The notes under the pieces were generated by a model. That model saw nothing but the letters and a program-made list of their open reading frames with translations, was not told where the DNA came from and did not search any database. From Candidatus Melainabacteria bacterium (GTDB taxonomy: Bacteria; Cyanobacteriota; Vampirovibrionia; Obscuribacterales; Obscuribacteraceae), in the NCBI GenBank assembly GCA_016699165.1, contig CP064963.1, positions 558,001 through 622,000 of the forward strand: DNA of 64,000 nucleotides, written 5' to 3'. Positions 52,462-60,984 of this stretch are shown one piece after another; position 1 is the stretch's first letter, and every line of letters begins with the position of its first letter. Made by a program: the position numbers and the translations under genes.

Positions 52462-52983
52462 TTGAACAGGGTACTTGGTCGCTGGGATTCTGTTGCAATA
52501 AGCATCGGCATCGTAATTGGTGCGGGCATATTTCGGGTACCATCCGAAGTTGTCCCGCACATTGCCTCGCCAGTCTGGATTTTAATTGCCTGGATGCTTG
52601 GTGGACTCTATTCATTTATAGGCTCACTTTGTTATGCCGAGCTTGCCACCAGATTTCCTGATACTGGTGGTGATTATGTTTTTCTGCGCGAATGCTACGG
52701 AAAACTTACCGCTTTTTTGTTTGCCTGGTCAGAATTGCTCATTACAAGAACCGGGTCGGTAGCTGCAATAGCTTTGATGTTTGGCGAATTTGCAGTTAAG
52801 TTTCTGCCCTATCATGCTAAGACTGGCGAATGGGAAGTAAAAACACTTGCAGTAAGCGTTATTATGGCGCTGAGCGCATGCAATCTACTGGGACTTAAAA
52901 CTGGCAGCAGACTGCAAAATGCTCTTACTTCACTGAAAATTTTGGCAATCAGTTTTGTCATAATCGTGGGACTTTTGCTATGA
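52462..52983 (+). CDS. APC family amino-acid transporter, N-terminal part (frameshifted)
   Basis: These 173 residues contain helices 1-5 of an APC/LAT-type transporter. IGIVIGAGIFRVPSEV is the unwound TM1 substrate motif, followed by IAWMLGGLYSFIGSLCYAELATRFP and GGDYVFL. The frame stops at 52983 after IIVGLLL. The C-terminal part starts in another frame with an ATGA overlap. Adding one T to the T run at 52973-52976 fuses the two parts into VGLFAMKAPANN, which aligns naturally with the family. The start is a TTG at 52462 with no good ribosome binding site. Confidence 0.75.
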   Translation: MNRVLGRWDSVAISIGIVIGAGIFRVPSEVVPHIASPVWILIAWMLGGLYSFIGSLCYAELATRFPDTGGDYVFLRECYGKLTAFLFAWSELLITRTGSVAAIALMFGEFAVKFLPYHAKTGEWEVKTLAVSVIMALSACNLLGLKTGSRLQNALTSLKILAISFVIIVGLLL

Positions 52984-53801
52984 AAGCTCCTGCTAATAAT
53001 CTCGATTTTGCTCATTTTATGAGCAAGGAAACTCTTTCTACTTTTAGCTTATTTGATCTTGGTGTGGCTCTTGTGCCCATCATGTGGGCTTACGGCGGAT
53101 GGAGAGACAATTTATTTTTAGCAGGCGAAACTAAAGAGCCAACTTCTTCTCTGCCTTTTGCTTTGTTCTTGTCTTGTATTGCAGTGACGATTATTTATGT
53201 ATTGATGAATTTTTTGTATTTATGGTTTTTACCACTAGAACAAATACATCATGCCAAGCTCGTTGGCACAGACTTGTTGTCTGTTATTTGCGGTCAGGCT
53301 GGCGAAGCTTCGTCTCGCTTGCTTGGCATTTTTATCATGGTCTATGCTCTTGGAACTGTAAATGCCCTGCTTTTAACTGGAAGCAGAATTGCCTCGGCCA
53401 TGTCGCTCGATAATCCTTTATTTGCAAGCCTGGGCAAATTAGACCAAAAACGACAAACACCCGTGCGAGGTATTTTGTTCAACGGATTGTGGTCATGCTT
53501 ACTTGTATTTGCTTTGAGCTTCGAGAGATTGCTCTATTTCACAGGTTTTTCGGTCTGGATATTTTTTGCCATGGTGGCAGCTTCGATAATCAAATTGCGC
53601 TTTAAAAGTAATATTCGAGAATCAAATAAATTCTACACGCCATTATTTCCATTGATACCAGCTGTAGTGGCTATAGTAGCATTGTTCTTGGCCTTAAGCA
53701 CTTTTATGGATTATAAAATGGAGTCTTTATGCGGCATGGCCATTATATTTTGCGGTGTGCCACTATTCTTCTTCCAGAAAAAGCCTAACGTCCCTCAATA
53801 G
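52980..53801 (+). CDS. APC family amino-acid transporter, C-terminal part (frameshifted)
   Basis: These 273 residues contain helices 6-12. FDLGVALVPIMWAYGGWRDN is the TM6 substrate-binding segment and LFLAGETKEPTSSLPFALFLS follows as in LAT-type carriers. The C-terminus loses charge and ends with a basic PNVPQ tail. The ATG overlaps the stop of the N-terminal part by four bases, so a coupled split protein is formally possible, but one-base frameshift is simpler. The 3' end overlaps the convergent gene at 53785 by 17 bp. Confidence 0.75.
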   Translation: MKAPANNLDFAHFMSKETLSTFSLFDLGVALVPIMWAYGGWRDNLFLAGETKEPTSSLPFALFLSCIAVTIIYVLMNFLYLWFLPLEQIHHAKLVGTDLLSVICGQAGEASSRLLGIFIMVYALGTVNALLLTGSRIASAMSLDNPLFASLGKLDQKRQTPVRGILFNGLWSCLLVFALSFERLLYFTGFSVWIFFAMVAASIIKLRFKSNIRESNKFYTPLFPLIPAVVAIVALFLALSTFMDYKMESLCGMAIIFCGVPLFFFQKKPNVPQ

Positions 53802-54720
53802 CAGACGCCACATAATTTGCAGCTAGTGCTTGGCGTAAACTGATACCAATTATGGGTGCAGGATCTGGCAACATATCAGGCAGAGGAATGGGACTATTAT
53901 TTTCAAAATGTCCCACCATGTGTAAAACACTGCCTCGACCAAATCTAAAATAGACTGCAAGAGCCCCGATTCTATCTGGATCGTGAGCTTTTAACTGTTC
54001 ACTTACAGCTAAAACTCTGACTGCTTGAGGATTTTTGATACCTACCAGATGACTTTCCAAATCGAGTTTCCAGGGCGCGTGACTGACTGTTTTATTAAAC
54101 AATGCCGAATCTGGATCGCTTACATAAGCCTCATATGTGGCTTGCTTGTTGACCCCTTTGTTCCAGGCGATAAAATTTGGAAAAGCGCCTTGAATGCAGT
54201 TATCCAACGCCCAATCAGTTGACATCAAAGATCCGCCACGCATAACAAAGTCGCGCAGCTTCTGTTTTCCAGCCAGATCCATTTTGCCCTGACAGTCGAC
54301 AATTACTACCTTTACCGAAGAAAGATTGTAATTGGCCACTTGCTCCATGCCAATTTTTTCAAAAGGGATATCAAATTTTTTCAGTATTTTACCCGAGTTG
54401 TCCCAGTGACCTTTTACTACTAAAACTTGAGGCGGACCGCCTTTGGCGATAGCTGCCTGCAAATGCGGGTGAGATTGTTGTATCCAGGCTCTGTACGCGT
54501 CTGCACCTACGCTTCGAGCGCCAGTGCGCTCACGCAAAGCAGATGTGTCAGTAATGGTCGAGCGCACTTGAGCTTGACTGACATTACCTTCAATTACGCC
54601 TATATTGCCCCGCTCTGGCGCAATTCTTACTTTGAATTCCTGGCGATATTGCGCTTGAAGCGGAAGAGCAAGCGATAAAACTGGTAAAAGACTTATGAGG
54701 ACTCTTTGAAATGGATTCAT
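53785..54720 (-). CDS. Secreted ThuA/GATase-like protein of unknown function
   Basis: From the ATG at 54720 the protein has 311 residues with a signal peptide ending LPLQA. A frame extension to 54783 adds residues in front of the signal and overlaps mltG. The core alternates strands and helices: VLVVKGHWDNSGKILKKFDIPFE, VKVVIVDCQGKMDLAGKQKLRDFVMRGGSLMSTDW. This is the type I glutamine-amidotransferase-like fold of ThuA and related periplasmic proteins. Cys in IVDCQGK is at the place of the nucleophile elbow but the pattern is not G-x-C-x-G. No substrate can be named. Confidence 0.65.
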   Translation of the reverse strand: MNPFQRVLISLLPVLSLALPLQAQYRQEFKVRIAPERGNIGVIEGNVSQAQVRSTITDTSALRERTGARSVGADAYRAWIQQSHPHLQAAIAKGGPPQVLVVKGHWDNSGKILKKFDIPFEKIGMEQVANYNLSSVKVVIVDCQGKMDLAGKQKLRDFVMRGGSLMSTDWALDNCIQGAFPNFIAWNKGVNKQATYEAYVSDPDSALFNKTVSHAPWKLDLESHLVGIKNPQAVRVLAVSEQLKAHDPDRIGALAVYFRFGRGSVLHMVGHFENNSPIPLPDMLPDPAPIIGISLRQALAANYVASAIEGR

Positions 54721-54761
54721 AACTTGCTTCGATTCTAATACAATTAAAGCCTTAGACGGCG

Positions 54762-55850
54762 TTGAAAATTGCAAGTTCCCCATTCAAAATGCGAATACTA
54801 AGCTCTCTTTTAATTATATTCTTCATTGCGCTCATGGCTGTGAGCGGCACCCTGATTTGGCTTTATATGTCTTTGAATGGCAGACACGACCACACCAAAA
54901 CAAATAACATCGTCTCGATTCCGCGCGGTGCAAACATCGACAAAATAGTGCGAACGTTGCAGGAAGACGGCATCATTGACAACGCACTGGCTGTAAAAAT
55001 ATTTCTCAAGATCACTTCTCGCACCGAGCTAATCAAAGCTGGTGATTATCGTTTTAAATCGCCTATATCTGCCATCGAGGTTTTGGATGTGCTAGAGACA
55101 GGCGGCACCGAACACAAGAGCCTTACTATAATTGAAGGCTGGAATCGCTTCGATATAGCCGATGCGATGTTCAAAAGCCCAACGTTGAAATTGAAAAATC
55201 AGGCAGAAGCAATGGCATTATTGACAGATGTTTCACTTATAAAAGACCTCGACCCTGGCGCCAAGAGCCTTGAAGGCTATTTATTTCCAAGTACTTATTA
55301 TTTGCAAGAAGACACAAGCGCCAAACAGCTAGTGGCGCAGATGGTGGCAAAATTCAAATCGGTATATAACAAAGAAATAGCATTCAAAGCCAAATTGGCT
55401 AAACTGAATCCACATCAAACTGTCACTATGGCATCTGTGGTCGAAACAGAATCTAAACTGAAAGAAGAGCGACCAATTGTGTCTTCGGTCATCTATAACC
55501 GCATCGCCAAGAATATGAACCTGAGCATGGACTCGACTGTGGTTTATGCCTCTAAACTTGCAGGCAAATGGAAAGGCGACGGCAAAGTGTACAAAAGCGA
55601 TTTAGCCCTGAAATCGCCCTATAACACCAGATTGTACAAAGGACTGCCGCCAGGCCCTGTGGCCAATCCCGGACTTGAATCTTTAATGGCAGCGGTAGAG
55701 CCGGCTAAAACCAATTACATATATTATGTGCGCGACCCTTACCGGCCGGATGGCAAACATGACTTCTTTGCCACCGCCCAGGGTTTTGAGCTTGGAGTTC
55801 AAAAATTGCGCAAATGGGAAGCGGATCAACGCAAAGCCGGTTTACGCTGA
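54762..55850 (+). CDS. mltG: Endolytic murein transglycosylase MltG
   Basis: The 362-residue inner-membrane protein cuts growing glycan strands and helps set their length. One N-terminal membrane helix (about residues 13-35) is followed by a LysM-like subdomain (VSIPRGANIDKIVRTLQEDGII). The YceG catalytic domain has GYLFPSTYYL, TMASVVETESK (catalytic Glu in the VEKET-type motif), VIYNRI, the NTRLYKGLPPGPVANPGL signature and FFATAQGFE. The start is the TTG at 54762 or the ATG at 54789; the latter begins just before the membrane helix. Confidence 0.95.
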   Translation: MKIASSPFKMRILSSLLIIFFIALMAVSGTLIWLYMSLNGRHDHTKTNNIVSIPRGANIDKIVRTLQEDGIIDNALAVKIFLKITSRTELIKAGDYRFKSPISAIEVLDVLETGGTEHKSLTIIEGWNRFDIADAMFKSPTLKLKNQAEAMALLTDVSLIKDLDPGAKSLEGYLFPSTYYLQEDTSAKQLVAQMVAKFKSVYNKEIAFKAKLAKLNPHQTVTMASVVETESKLKEERPIVSSVIYNRIAKNMNLSMDSTVVYASKLAGKWKGDGKVYKSDLALKSPYNTRLYKGLPPGPVANPGLESLMAAVEPAKTNYIYYVRDPYRPDGKHDFFATAQGFELGVQKLRKWEADQRKAGLR

Positions 55851-55916
55851 GTGATTGAAGTTCTACCTTAAAGCTTTATCGGTCATTTTTTGCATCTTTG
55901 TAATAACTTGCACTTA

Positions 55917-55941
55917 AGGAGGGAAGTATATAAATACTTCC
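55917..55941 (+). promoter_or_regulatory. Shine-Dalgarno plus perfect hairpin just before the kinase start codon
   Basis: AGGAGG (55917-55922) is 19 bases from the ATG at 55942, much too far for normal initiation. The gap is exactly filled by an 8-bp perfect stem GGAAGTAT/ATACTTCC with loop ATAA (55922-55941) that ends on the base before the ATG and includes the last G of the Shine-Dalgarno sequence. Folding and melting could control translation. Confidence 0.7.
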
Positions 55942-58635
55942 ATGGCCGGGAACCCTCAAATGCAGCAACCTCCAAATCAGCAAAACCTTCCTCCAATGCC
56001 TGTACATGCAAACGATGAAGTCACTCTTGGCGAAGTCCTCAATCAACGATTTCAAATTGAATCTTTGTTGGGTCGCGGCGGTATGGCTACCGTTTATCGC
56101 GCCATAGACTTGAGAACAGAGCGTGCAGTTGCAATCAAAGTTTTGCACAGCGAAATTTTGCGCGATCAGGTGCGGGTGCAACGTTTCTGGCAAGAAGCCA
56201 AAACCTATCGAAACCTGCGTCACAAAAACATTATCAAAATTTTTGAATTTTTCACTGACGACGTAGGCAGACACTGCCTTGTGATGGAATATTTGGAAGG
56301 TCAAAACTTATCTGAAGTGCTCGATCAGGTTGGTCAATTAGAGGTACAACGCGCTTTAAAAATATTCAAGCAAATTGCAAGCGCACTTGATCACGCTCAC
56401 AAAACCAAAATTGTCCACCGCGACTTGAAGCCAAGCAACATCTGCATTATGCACAAAGAAGAAGAGCAAGACTTCGTCAAAGTGCTCGACTTTGGTATCG
56501 CCAAACTAATGCCTGAAGGTGAAGAAGACATCGCCAGAATGGCTTTGACTCAAACGGGAGAAATCGTAGGAAGTCCGCTCTACATGAGTCCTGAGCAGTG
56601 TATGGCTAAAACTATCGACAATCGCTCTGACATTTATTCATTTGGCTGTCTCATGTACGAAGCCATGACAGGTCAGCCACCCTTACTTGGTGGCAACGTC
56701 TACGAAACCTTCCACATGCAAACAGCAGTGCGTCCCAAGTCAATTGCAGAGCTGCGCGACGGGCTTGAACCAGACAGTTTACTTGAAATGATCATTCTCA
56801 AGTGCATGGCTAAAAAGCCTGGCAATCGCTATCAGGCGATGGAACAAGTAATTGAAGACCTAGACAAAGTCAACGACCCACCTGAAACCAACTCGGTCAA
56901 AAAAGGTCTGACCATCGTCACAAACGAACTTATTAAACGCCGAGCCGAAAAGGGTAAAGGCATTCCGCCGCATATTGTAGCTGGTGTGACAGCGGTCATT
57001 ATTGTAGGCGGTGTAGTTGTTTTTCAAGACAATATAAGAAGAGTAATTGAGCCGGCAGAACATCGCTATCTGCAATATTCATCCGACTATCGCAAAGCTC
57101 TTGATGCTATGAACTTCGGTGGTGCCGAGCAATCGGCGATGAAAGCACTCGATGTTGCAGAAAAAGAAAAACCCGAATTTCTAGTTCCCGCCCTGACCAA
57201 CCTGGTCGACTTGCAACGTATCACAAATATGTTGCCCGATGCAGAGCGCAATAACAAGCGCATCTTAAGCCTTGCAGGCTCGGTCAAAAAAGATACTCTC
57301 AATGCCGAAAAGAAATTAAAAGGCAAACTGCGTGTATTTTCCAACTCAGACGAAAAAGTTGAAAATCCCGATGAAATCGAAGACGTTTGCTACGAGCTAA
57401 ACGATGTCGCTGTCTCTTACATGGATAAAGAAATGTGGGATAGAGCGGAGCGACTTTTAAAAGAAACAAAAACTGCCGCTATAAAAATTCTAGGTGAGCA
57501 AAACCTGGTCGTAGTCACGTTAAACGATAACCTCGCCCTTCTTAAATTCAGAAATAACGTGGACGAGAAATATTCTGAACTTGAAACCACCCTTACAGAA
57601 GCTGCCAATGCGCACGAAGAAGTGGCAGGCAAAGAGAGTGCTGGTCTAATCCCTGTACTTGATGCATTATCCGAAGTCGAGCGCCGCGAAGGGAAATTCG
57701 CAGCTGCTGAAAAAAATGCCCAGCGTTGTTTGACCTTGGCTCGAAATGCTTATAGGTCTTCTAGTATTCAAGCCGTTCTTGCTCGGTGCCAAATTGCCAA
57801 AGTGTATATAAGCGAGAAGAAATACTTCGAGGCAAGAACAGTTTTGAACCCTGCTGTAGCTGTAGTGGATCAAAACAAAAACATTGCCAATGACGACAAA
57901 GCGGGTTTCTATACGCTGATGGCGGGCTCACTTTTGGGACTGGAAAAGGTTTCAGAAGCCGAGCAAAAATACAATCAGGCCTACGAGTTACTTGCTAGAG
58001 ACCCGCATCTAAACTCACTTTTGCTCTCAGATGTCTACACTGGTCTTGGCAATTTATACATGTCGCGAGCCAAATATAAATCTGATGTAGCCGAGGTTTA
58101 CTACAAACGTGCTCTGGCTGCGGCATTTCGCTCCAATGCACGTGAGCAAGCTCAAGTTCTTTATCTGGTCGATAAAATCGCCCAAAATTACAGGCAAACG
58201 GGTCGTACTTCGCAGTTAGAAGACCTCTACAAAATGCTTGTAAGCGTTGACAAAGCTACTGGCAAAACTATGGCTGTGATTGAAGACAATAAAATGATAG
58301 GCAATTTCTACTTGGATGAGCAGCAAAGAGTGAAAGAAGCTTTGAACTCCTTTGAAGACGCTTTGACTTTGAGTCAAAATTTCTATGGTTCGGAAAGTCC
58401 TCAAACCTGCGAAATAATGGGTATGTTGGCAAGCACCTATTTGAAAGCTAAAAATACCGAACAAGCAGGCAGTTTAATCCAGAAAGCAGCCACCATAGCC
58501 ACGTCCGATAATGTTGGACCGAAATTATCCAGAGCGGTGAAATTGCAAGTGTTGTCTACTTACGCCAAATACCTGGGTAAAACTGGCAACACTGAGAAGC
58601 TTGACCAGGTAAAATCAGAAATAGAGAAGCTGTAA
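55942..58635 (+). CDS. Ser/Thr protein kinase with membrane helix and TPR tail
   Basis: The 897-residue protein has a Gln/Pro-rich N-terminus and then a complete Hanks-type kinase domain (about 37-310). Landmarks are GRGGMATVY, Lys66 in VAIKVL, HRDLKPSN with Asp161, and LDFGIAKL with Asp183, followed by GSPLYMSPEQ. One membrane helix lies at about residues 344-364. The large C-terminal part (about 365-897) is helical TPR-like repeats (for example AEQKYNQAYELLARDPHLNSLLLSDVYTGLGNLYMSR), outside the membrane. It may sense a periplasmic partner by TPRs. The WG-repeat lipoprotein gene follows by 13 bp. Confidence 0.93.
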   Translation: MAGNPQMQQPPNQQNLPPMPVHANDEVTLGEVLNQRFQIESLLGRGGMATVYRAIDLRTERAVAIKVLHSEILRDQVRVQRFWQEAKTYRNLRHKNIIKIFEFFTDDVGRHCLVMEYLEGQNLSEVLDQVGQLEVQRALKIFKQIASALDHAHKTKIVHRDLKPSNICIMHKEEEQDFVKVLDFGIAKLMPEGEEDIARMALTQTGEIVGSPLYMSPEQCMAKTIDNRSDIYSFGCLMYEAMTGQPPLLGGNVYETFHMQTAVRPKSIAELRDGLEPDSLLEMIILKCMAKKPGNRYQAMEQVIEDLDKVNDPPETNSVKKGLTIVTNELIKRRAEKGKGIPPHIVAGVTAVIIVGGVVVFQDNIRRVIEPAEHRYLQYSSDYRKALDAMNFGGAEQSAMKALDVAEKEKPEFLVPALTNLVDLQRITNMLPDAERNNKRILSLAGSVKKDTLNAEKKLKGKLRVFSNSDEKVENPDEIEDVCYELNDVAVSYMDKEMWDRAERLLKETKTAAIKILGEQNLVVVTLNDNLALLKFRNNVDEKYSELETTLTEAANAHEEVAGKESAGLIPVLDALSEVERREGKFAAAEKNAQRCLTLARNAYRSSSIQAVLARCQIAKVYISEKKYFEARTVLNPAVAVVDQNKNIANDDKAGFYTLMAGSLLGLEKVSEAEQKYNQAYELLARDPHLNSLLLSDVYTGLGNLYMSRAKYKSDVAEVYYKRALAAAFRSNAREQAQVLYLVDKIAQNYRQTGRTSQLEDLYKMLVSVDKATGKTMAVIEDNKMIGNFYLDEQQRVKEALNSFEDALTLSQNFYGSESPQTCEIMGMLASTYLKAKNTEQAGSLIQKAATIATSDNVGPKLSRAVKLQVLSTYAKYLGKTGNTEKLDQVKSEIEKL

Positions 58636-58648
58636 AAAGGGGTCTTGT

Positions 58649-59689
58649 TTGAAAATTCATCGACAAAGTGTTCTTGCACTCATTAGCTCATTGCTGGTCT
58701 TTTCTTTAATCAGCACTCTAAGCGGATGCGGTGGTGGTGCCACTAATACCAATACCACGGTAGAAAATGGAGCAGAAGATGAAGACAAGGCTGAATTCGG
58801 TAAAAAATGGGGTTTTATCGATTGGAAAGGTCACGTTATCGTAGAGCCTAAATATCAGAACGCAAAATCTTTTTCAGATGGGCTGGCAGCTGTAAAACGC
58901 GATGGCATGTGGGGATTTATTGATAGTACGGGCAACGAAGTAATTGAACCCAAGTTTTTCAATGTAGGCTCATATATAGATGGCATCGTACCTTTTAGAA
59001 ACAATGCCGGCAAATGGGGCTATATGGATCGCGAGACCAAACCAATCATAGAGCCGAAATTCGACGATGGACGCAATTTTTCCGAAGGCTTTGCTGCCGT
59101 AAAAGTAGGAGACAAATGGGGCTTCATCGACCGTCGCGGTGGCTTCATCGCCGAGCCTAAATTTATTGATGTAAAAAACTTTTCCGAAGGTTTAGCACCT
59201 GTCTTAAGCCTCACTGACGACAAAGGTAACAAGTGGGGATTTATCGATACCATTGGTCGCTTAGCCATTCCATATAAATATGAATCAGTCACCATCTTTA
59301 CCGAAGGCGCATCAGAAGTGCATTGGGATGGCAAATTCGGCTGGATTGACCGCAACGATTTCTTTCAAGAAAGACCAGGAACTGACTTAGCTTCAGCTTA
59401 TTCAGAAGGTCTTGCTCTGGTAGAAACTGCCGGCAAATGGGGTTTCATGAACAAAGAAAAAGAAATGGTCATCGATCCTAAATATTCGCGAGCAGAAAAA
59501 TTTTCAGAAGGCAGAGCGCTTGTTAAAATCGGCAACATGATTGGCTTTATTGACAAAAAAGGTCGCACCATCATCAAGCCTAGATATATCGAAGCTCAAT
59601 CGTTCTCCGATGGCATTGCTGCCATTTGCATAGCCGAAAACGCTGAAGAATCAGATGAGGCGGGAGAAAGTAGCTCAGCTGATGAATAA
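58649..59689 (+). CDS. WG-repeat lipoprotein
   Basis: The 346-residue protein has a signal peptide with lipobox LSGC (Cys27). About eight WG repeats follow, each about 35-50 residues. They begin KWGFIDWKG, MWGFIDSTG, KWGYMDRET, KWGFIDRRG, KWGFIDTIG, KFGWIDRND, KWGFMNKEK and MIGFIDKKG. WG repeats build beta-sheet surfaces for protein contact. The TTG start at 58649 has AAAGGGG about seven bases upstream. The close link to the TPR-tailed kinase suggests that it is the kinase's outer-surface partner. Confidence 0.88.
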   Translation: MKIHRQSVLALISSLLVFSLISTLSGCGGGATNTNTTVENGAEDEDKAEFGKKWGFIDWKGHVIVEPKYQNAKSFSDGLAAVKRDGMWGFIDSTGNEVIEPKFFNVGSYIDGIVPFRNNAGKWGYMDRETKPIIEPKFDDGRNFSEGFAAVKVGDKWGFIDRRGGFIAEPKFIDVKNFSEGLAPVLSLTDDKGNKWGFIDTIGRLAIPYKYESVTIFTEGASEVHWDGKFGWIDRNDFFQERPGTDLASAYSEGLALVETAGKWGFMNKEKEMVIDPKYSRAEKFSEGRALVKIGNMIGFIDKKGRTIIKPRYIEAQSFSDGIAAICIAENAEESDEAGESSSADE

Positions 59690-59704
59690 TCTGATAAAGA
59701 GCGC

Positions 59705-60001
59705 CTAGGCAGCTTCTTCCTGCATTTCTTGTGTATTTTGTTCTAAAGCCTGCTCTTGATGCCTCTCTAGCATCTTTTGCTCTTCTTCCTTTTGGCATTC
59801 CTTGTAGTAATAATACAAACGAGTCATCGCAGCAGCAAAGCAGCAGATAGAAAAGACCACACAAGTATCGAGCTTGCCTACAAGACAGATCGGAAAGACC
59901 ACGGCAATAAAAAACACAACCCAGAAAAGGGTATTGCGGTCGCGGCGCTGTTCTTCGATTTTTTTGATCCAGAATGGATGCACGAGTTTTAGACCTATCA
60001 C
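59705..60001 (-). CDS. Small membrane protein, 98 aa
   Basis: Two membrane helices (TLFWVVFFIAVVFPICLVG and TCVVFSICCFAAAMTRLYYYY) are followed by a charged Glu/Gln-rich cytoplasmic tail from about residue 65. No family is recognised. The start is a GTG at 60001 with no strong ribosome binding site. It faces the WG-repeat gene with a 15-bp gap. Confidence 0.6.
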   Translation of the reverse strand: MIGLKLVHPFWIKKIEEQRRDRNTLFWVVFFIAVVFPICLVGKLDTCVVFSICCFAAAMTRLYYYYKECQKEEEQKMLERHQEQALEQNTQEMQEEAA

Positions 60002-60125
60002 GTATACTTGACAACTAATTGTAATGAGTCTGACTCTGCAATGAAAGCTTTTCTAATCAAAAGTTAATCTTCAAGAGGTTGGCAATCATGGAACCTTTAC
60101 ACAAGAGATCTAATCTGTGTGAATT

Positions 60126-60917
60126 ATGAACACATTGCTCAAATCATTACTGTTAATCATCTTCGCCATAATCCTGACCCTTCCAGCCCAGGCTGAGACT
60201 GTCAATCAAGAAAAGCCACTAGGATTTGCACCCAAGAAGACGTCCCATCATCTTGTCATTTATTTCCATGCCTTGGGCGGAGCCCCTCAAGAACCTTTTG
60301 TGGAACCTATTAAGGGAGCCACTATAGTCGATGCAGTGAAGTCTGCTAATCCAGGCGCAGGTTTTTTATCAATCGACTACAATCCAGCTCAAGTACTTGC
60401 TGGTGATTTCTCCACCATCGACGATACCATCTCGGCTTATACTAAGGATTTTCCTAACGTAAAAAGCATTAGCCTCTGCGGTTCATCTTTTGGTGGCTAC
60501 ACTGCCCTTTCTTATTACACTAAGGCCAGCGCGGAAGTGCAGTCTTTGGTGAAAGGCGTTGTAGTTTCTGGCGCTCCGGACGATTTGAATCTTTTGTCCA
60601 AATGTTCAAAAGACAAAGAAGTCAGAGAATTTTTATTGCACGAGCTTACAGTCTCCAAAAAACCTACTTATTTAAAAGATCGCAGCCTGAGTCAAATATA
60701 CAAGTCGCTTAAAAGACCAACCAATGTATATTTGATATTGATGAAAAACGACGTTATCGTTCCTGCCGCCTGCAATAAGGACCTTGAAGCCAATCTGCAA
60801 GCAAAAGGATGTAACGTCTCCATAGAAAAGATAGATGGAGGACATGGCTTTCCTTCTATATATTTTCTTGAACACGGACTTCACTTCATTTCCAAAGGCG
60901 CAAAAACACTTAATTAA
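60126..60917 (+). CDS. Secreted alpha/beta hydrolase
   Basis: The 263-residue protein has a signal peptide ending TLPAQA. The fold is marked by VIYFHALGGAPQEPF, the nucleophile elbow LCGSSFGGYTALS, an acid region with MKNDVIVP and the catalytic His in DGGHGFPS. The family is dienelactone-hydrolase/esterase-like, and the substrate is unknown. It is 67 bp upstream of a second hydrolase gene. Confidence 0.82.
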   Translation: MNTLLKSLLLIIFAIILTLPAQAETVNQEKPLGFAPKKTSHHLVIYFHALGGAPQEPFVEPIKGATIVDAVKSANPGAGFLSIDYNPAQVLAGDFSTIDDTISAYTKDFPNVKSISLCGSSFGGYTALSYYTKASAEVQSLVKGVVVSGAPDDLNLLSKCSKDKEVREFLLHELTVSKKPTYLKDRSLSQIYKSLKRPTNVYLILMKNDVIVPAACNKDLEANLQAKGCNVSIEKIDGGHGFPSIYFLEHGLHFISKGAKTLN

Positions 60918-60984
60918 CTGATAGCCAAAACACCACATTTTTATTAGGCGATGTATAGTCGAATTAGGGCGTGGGGTTAGGTCT

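Noticed and set aside
59580..60014. A 144-codon minus-strand frame overlapping the WG-repeat gene and the small membrane gene
   Set aside because: The 98-residue frame in the same place has clear membrane helices and a charged tail; the longer one looks random.
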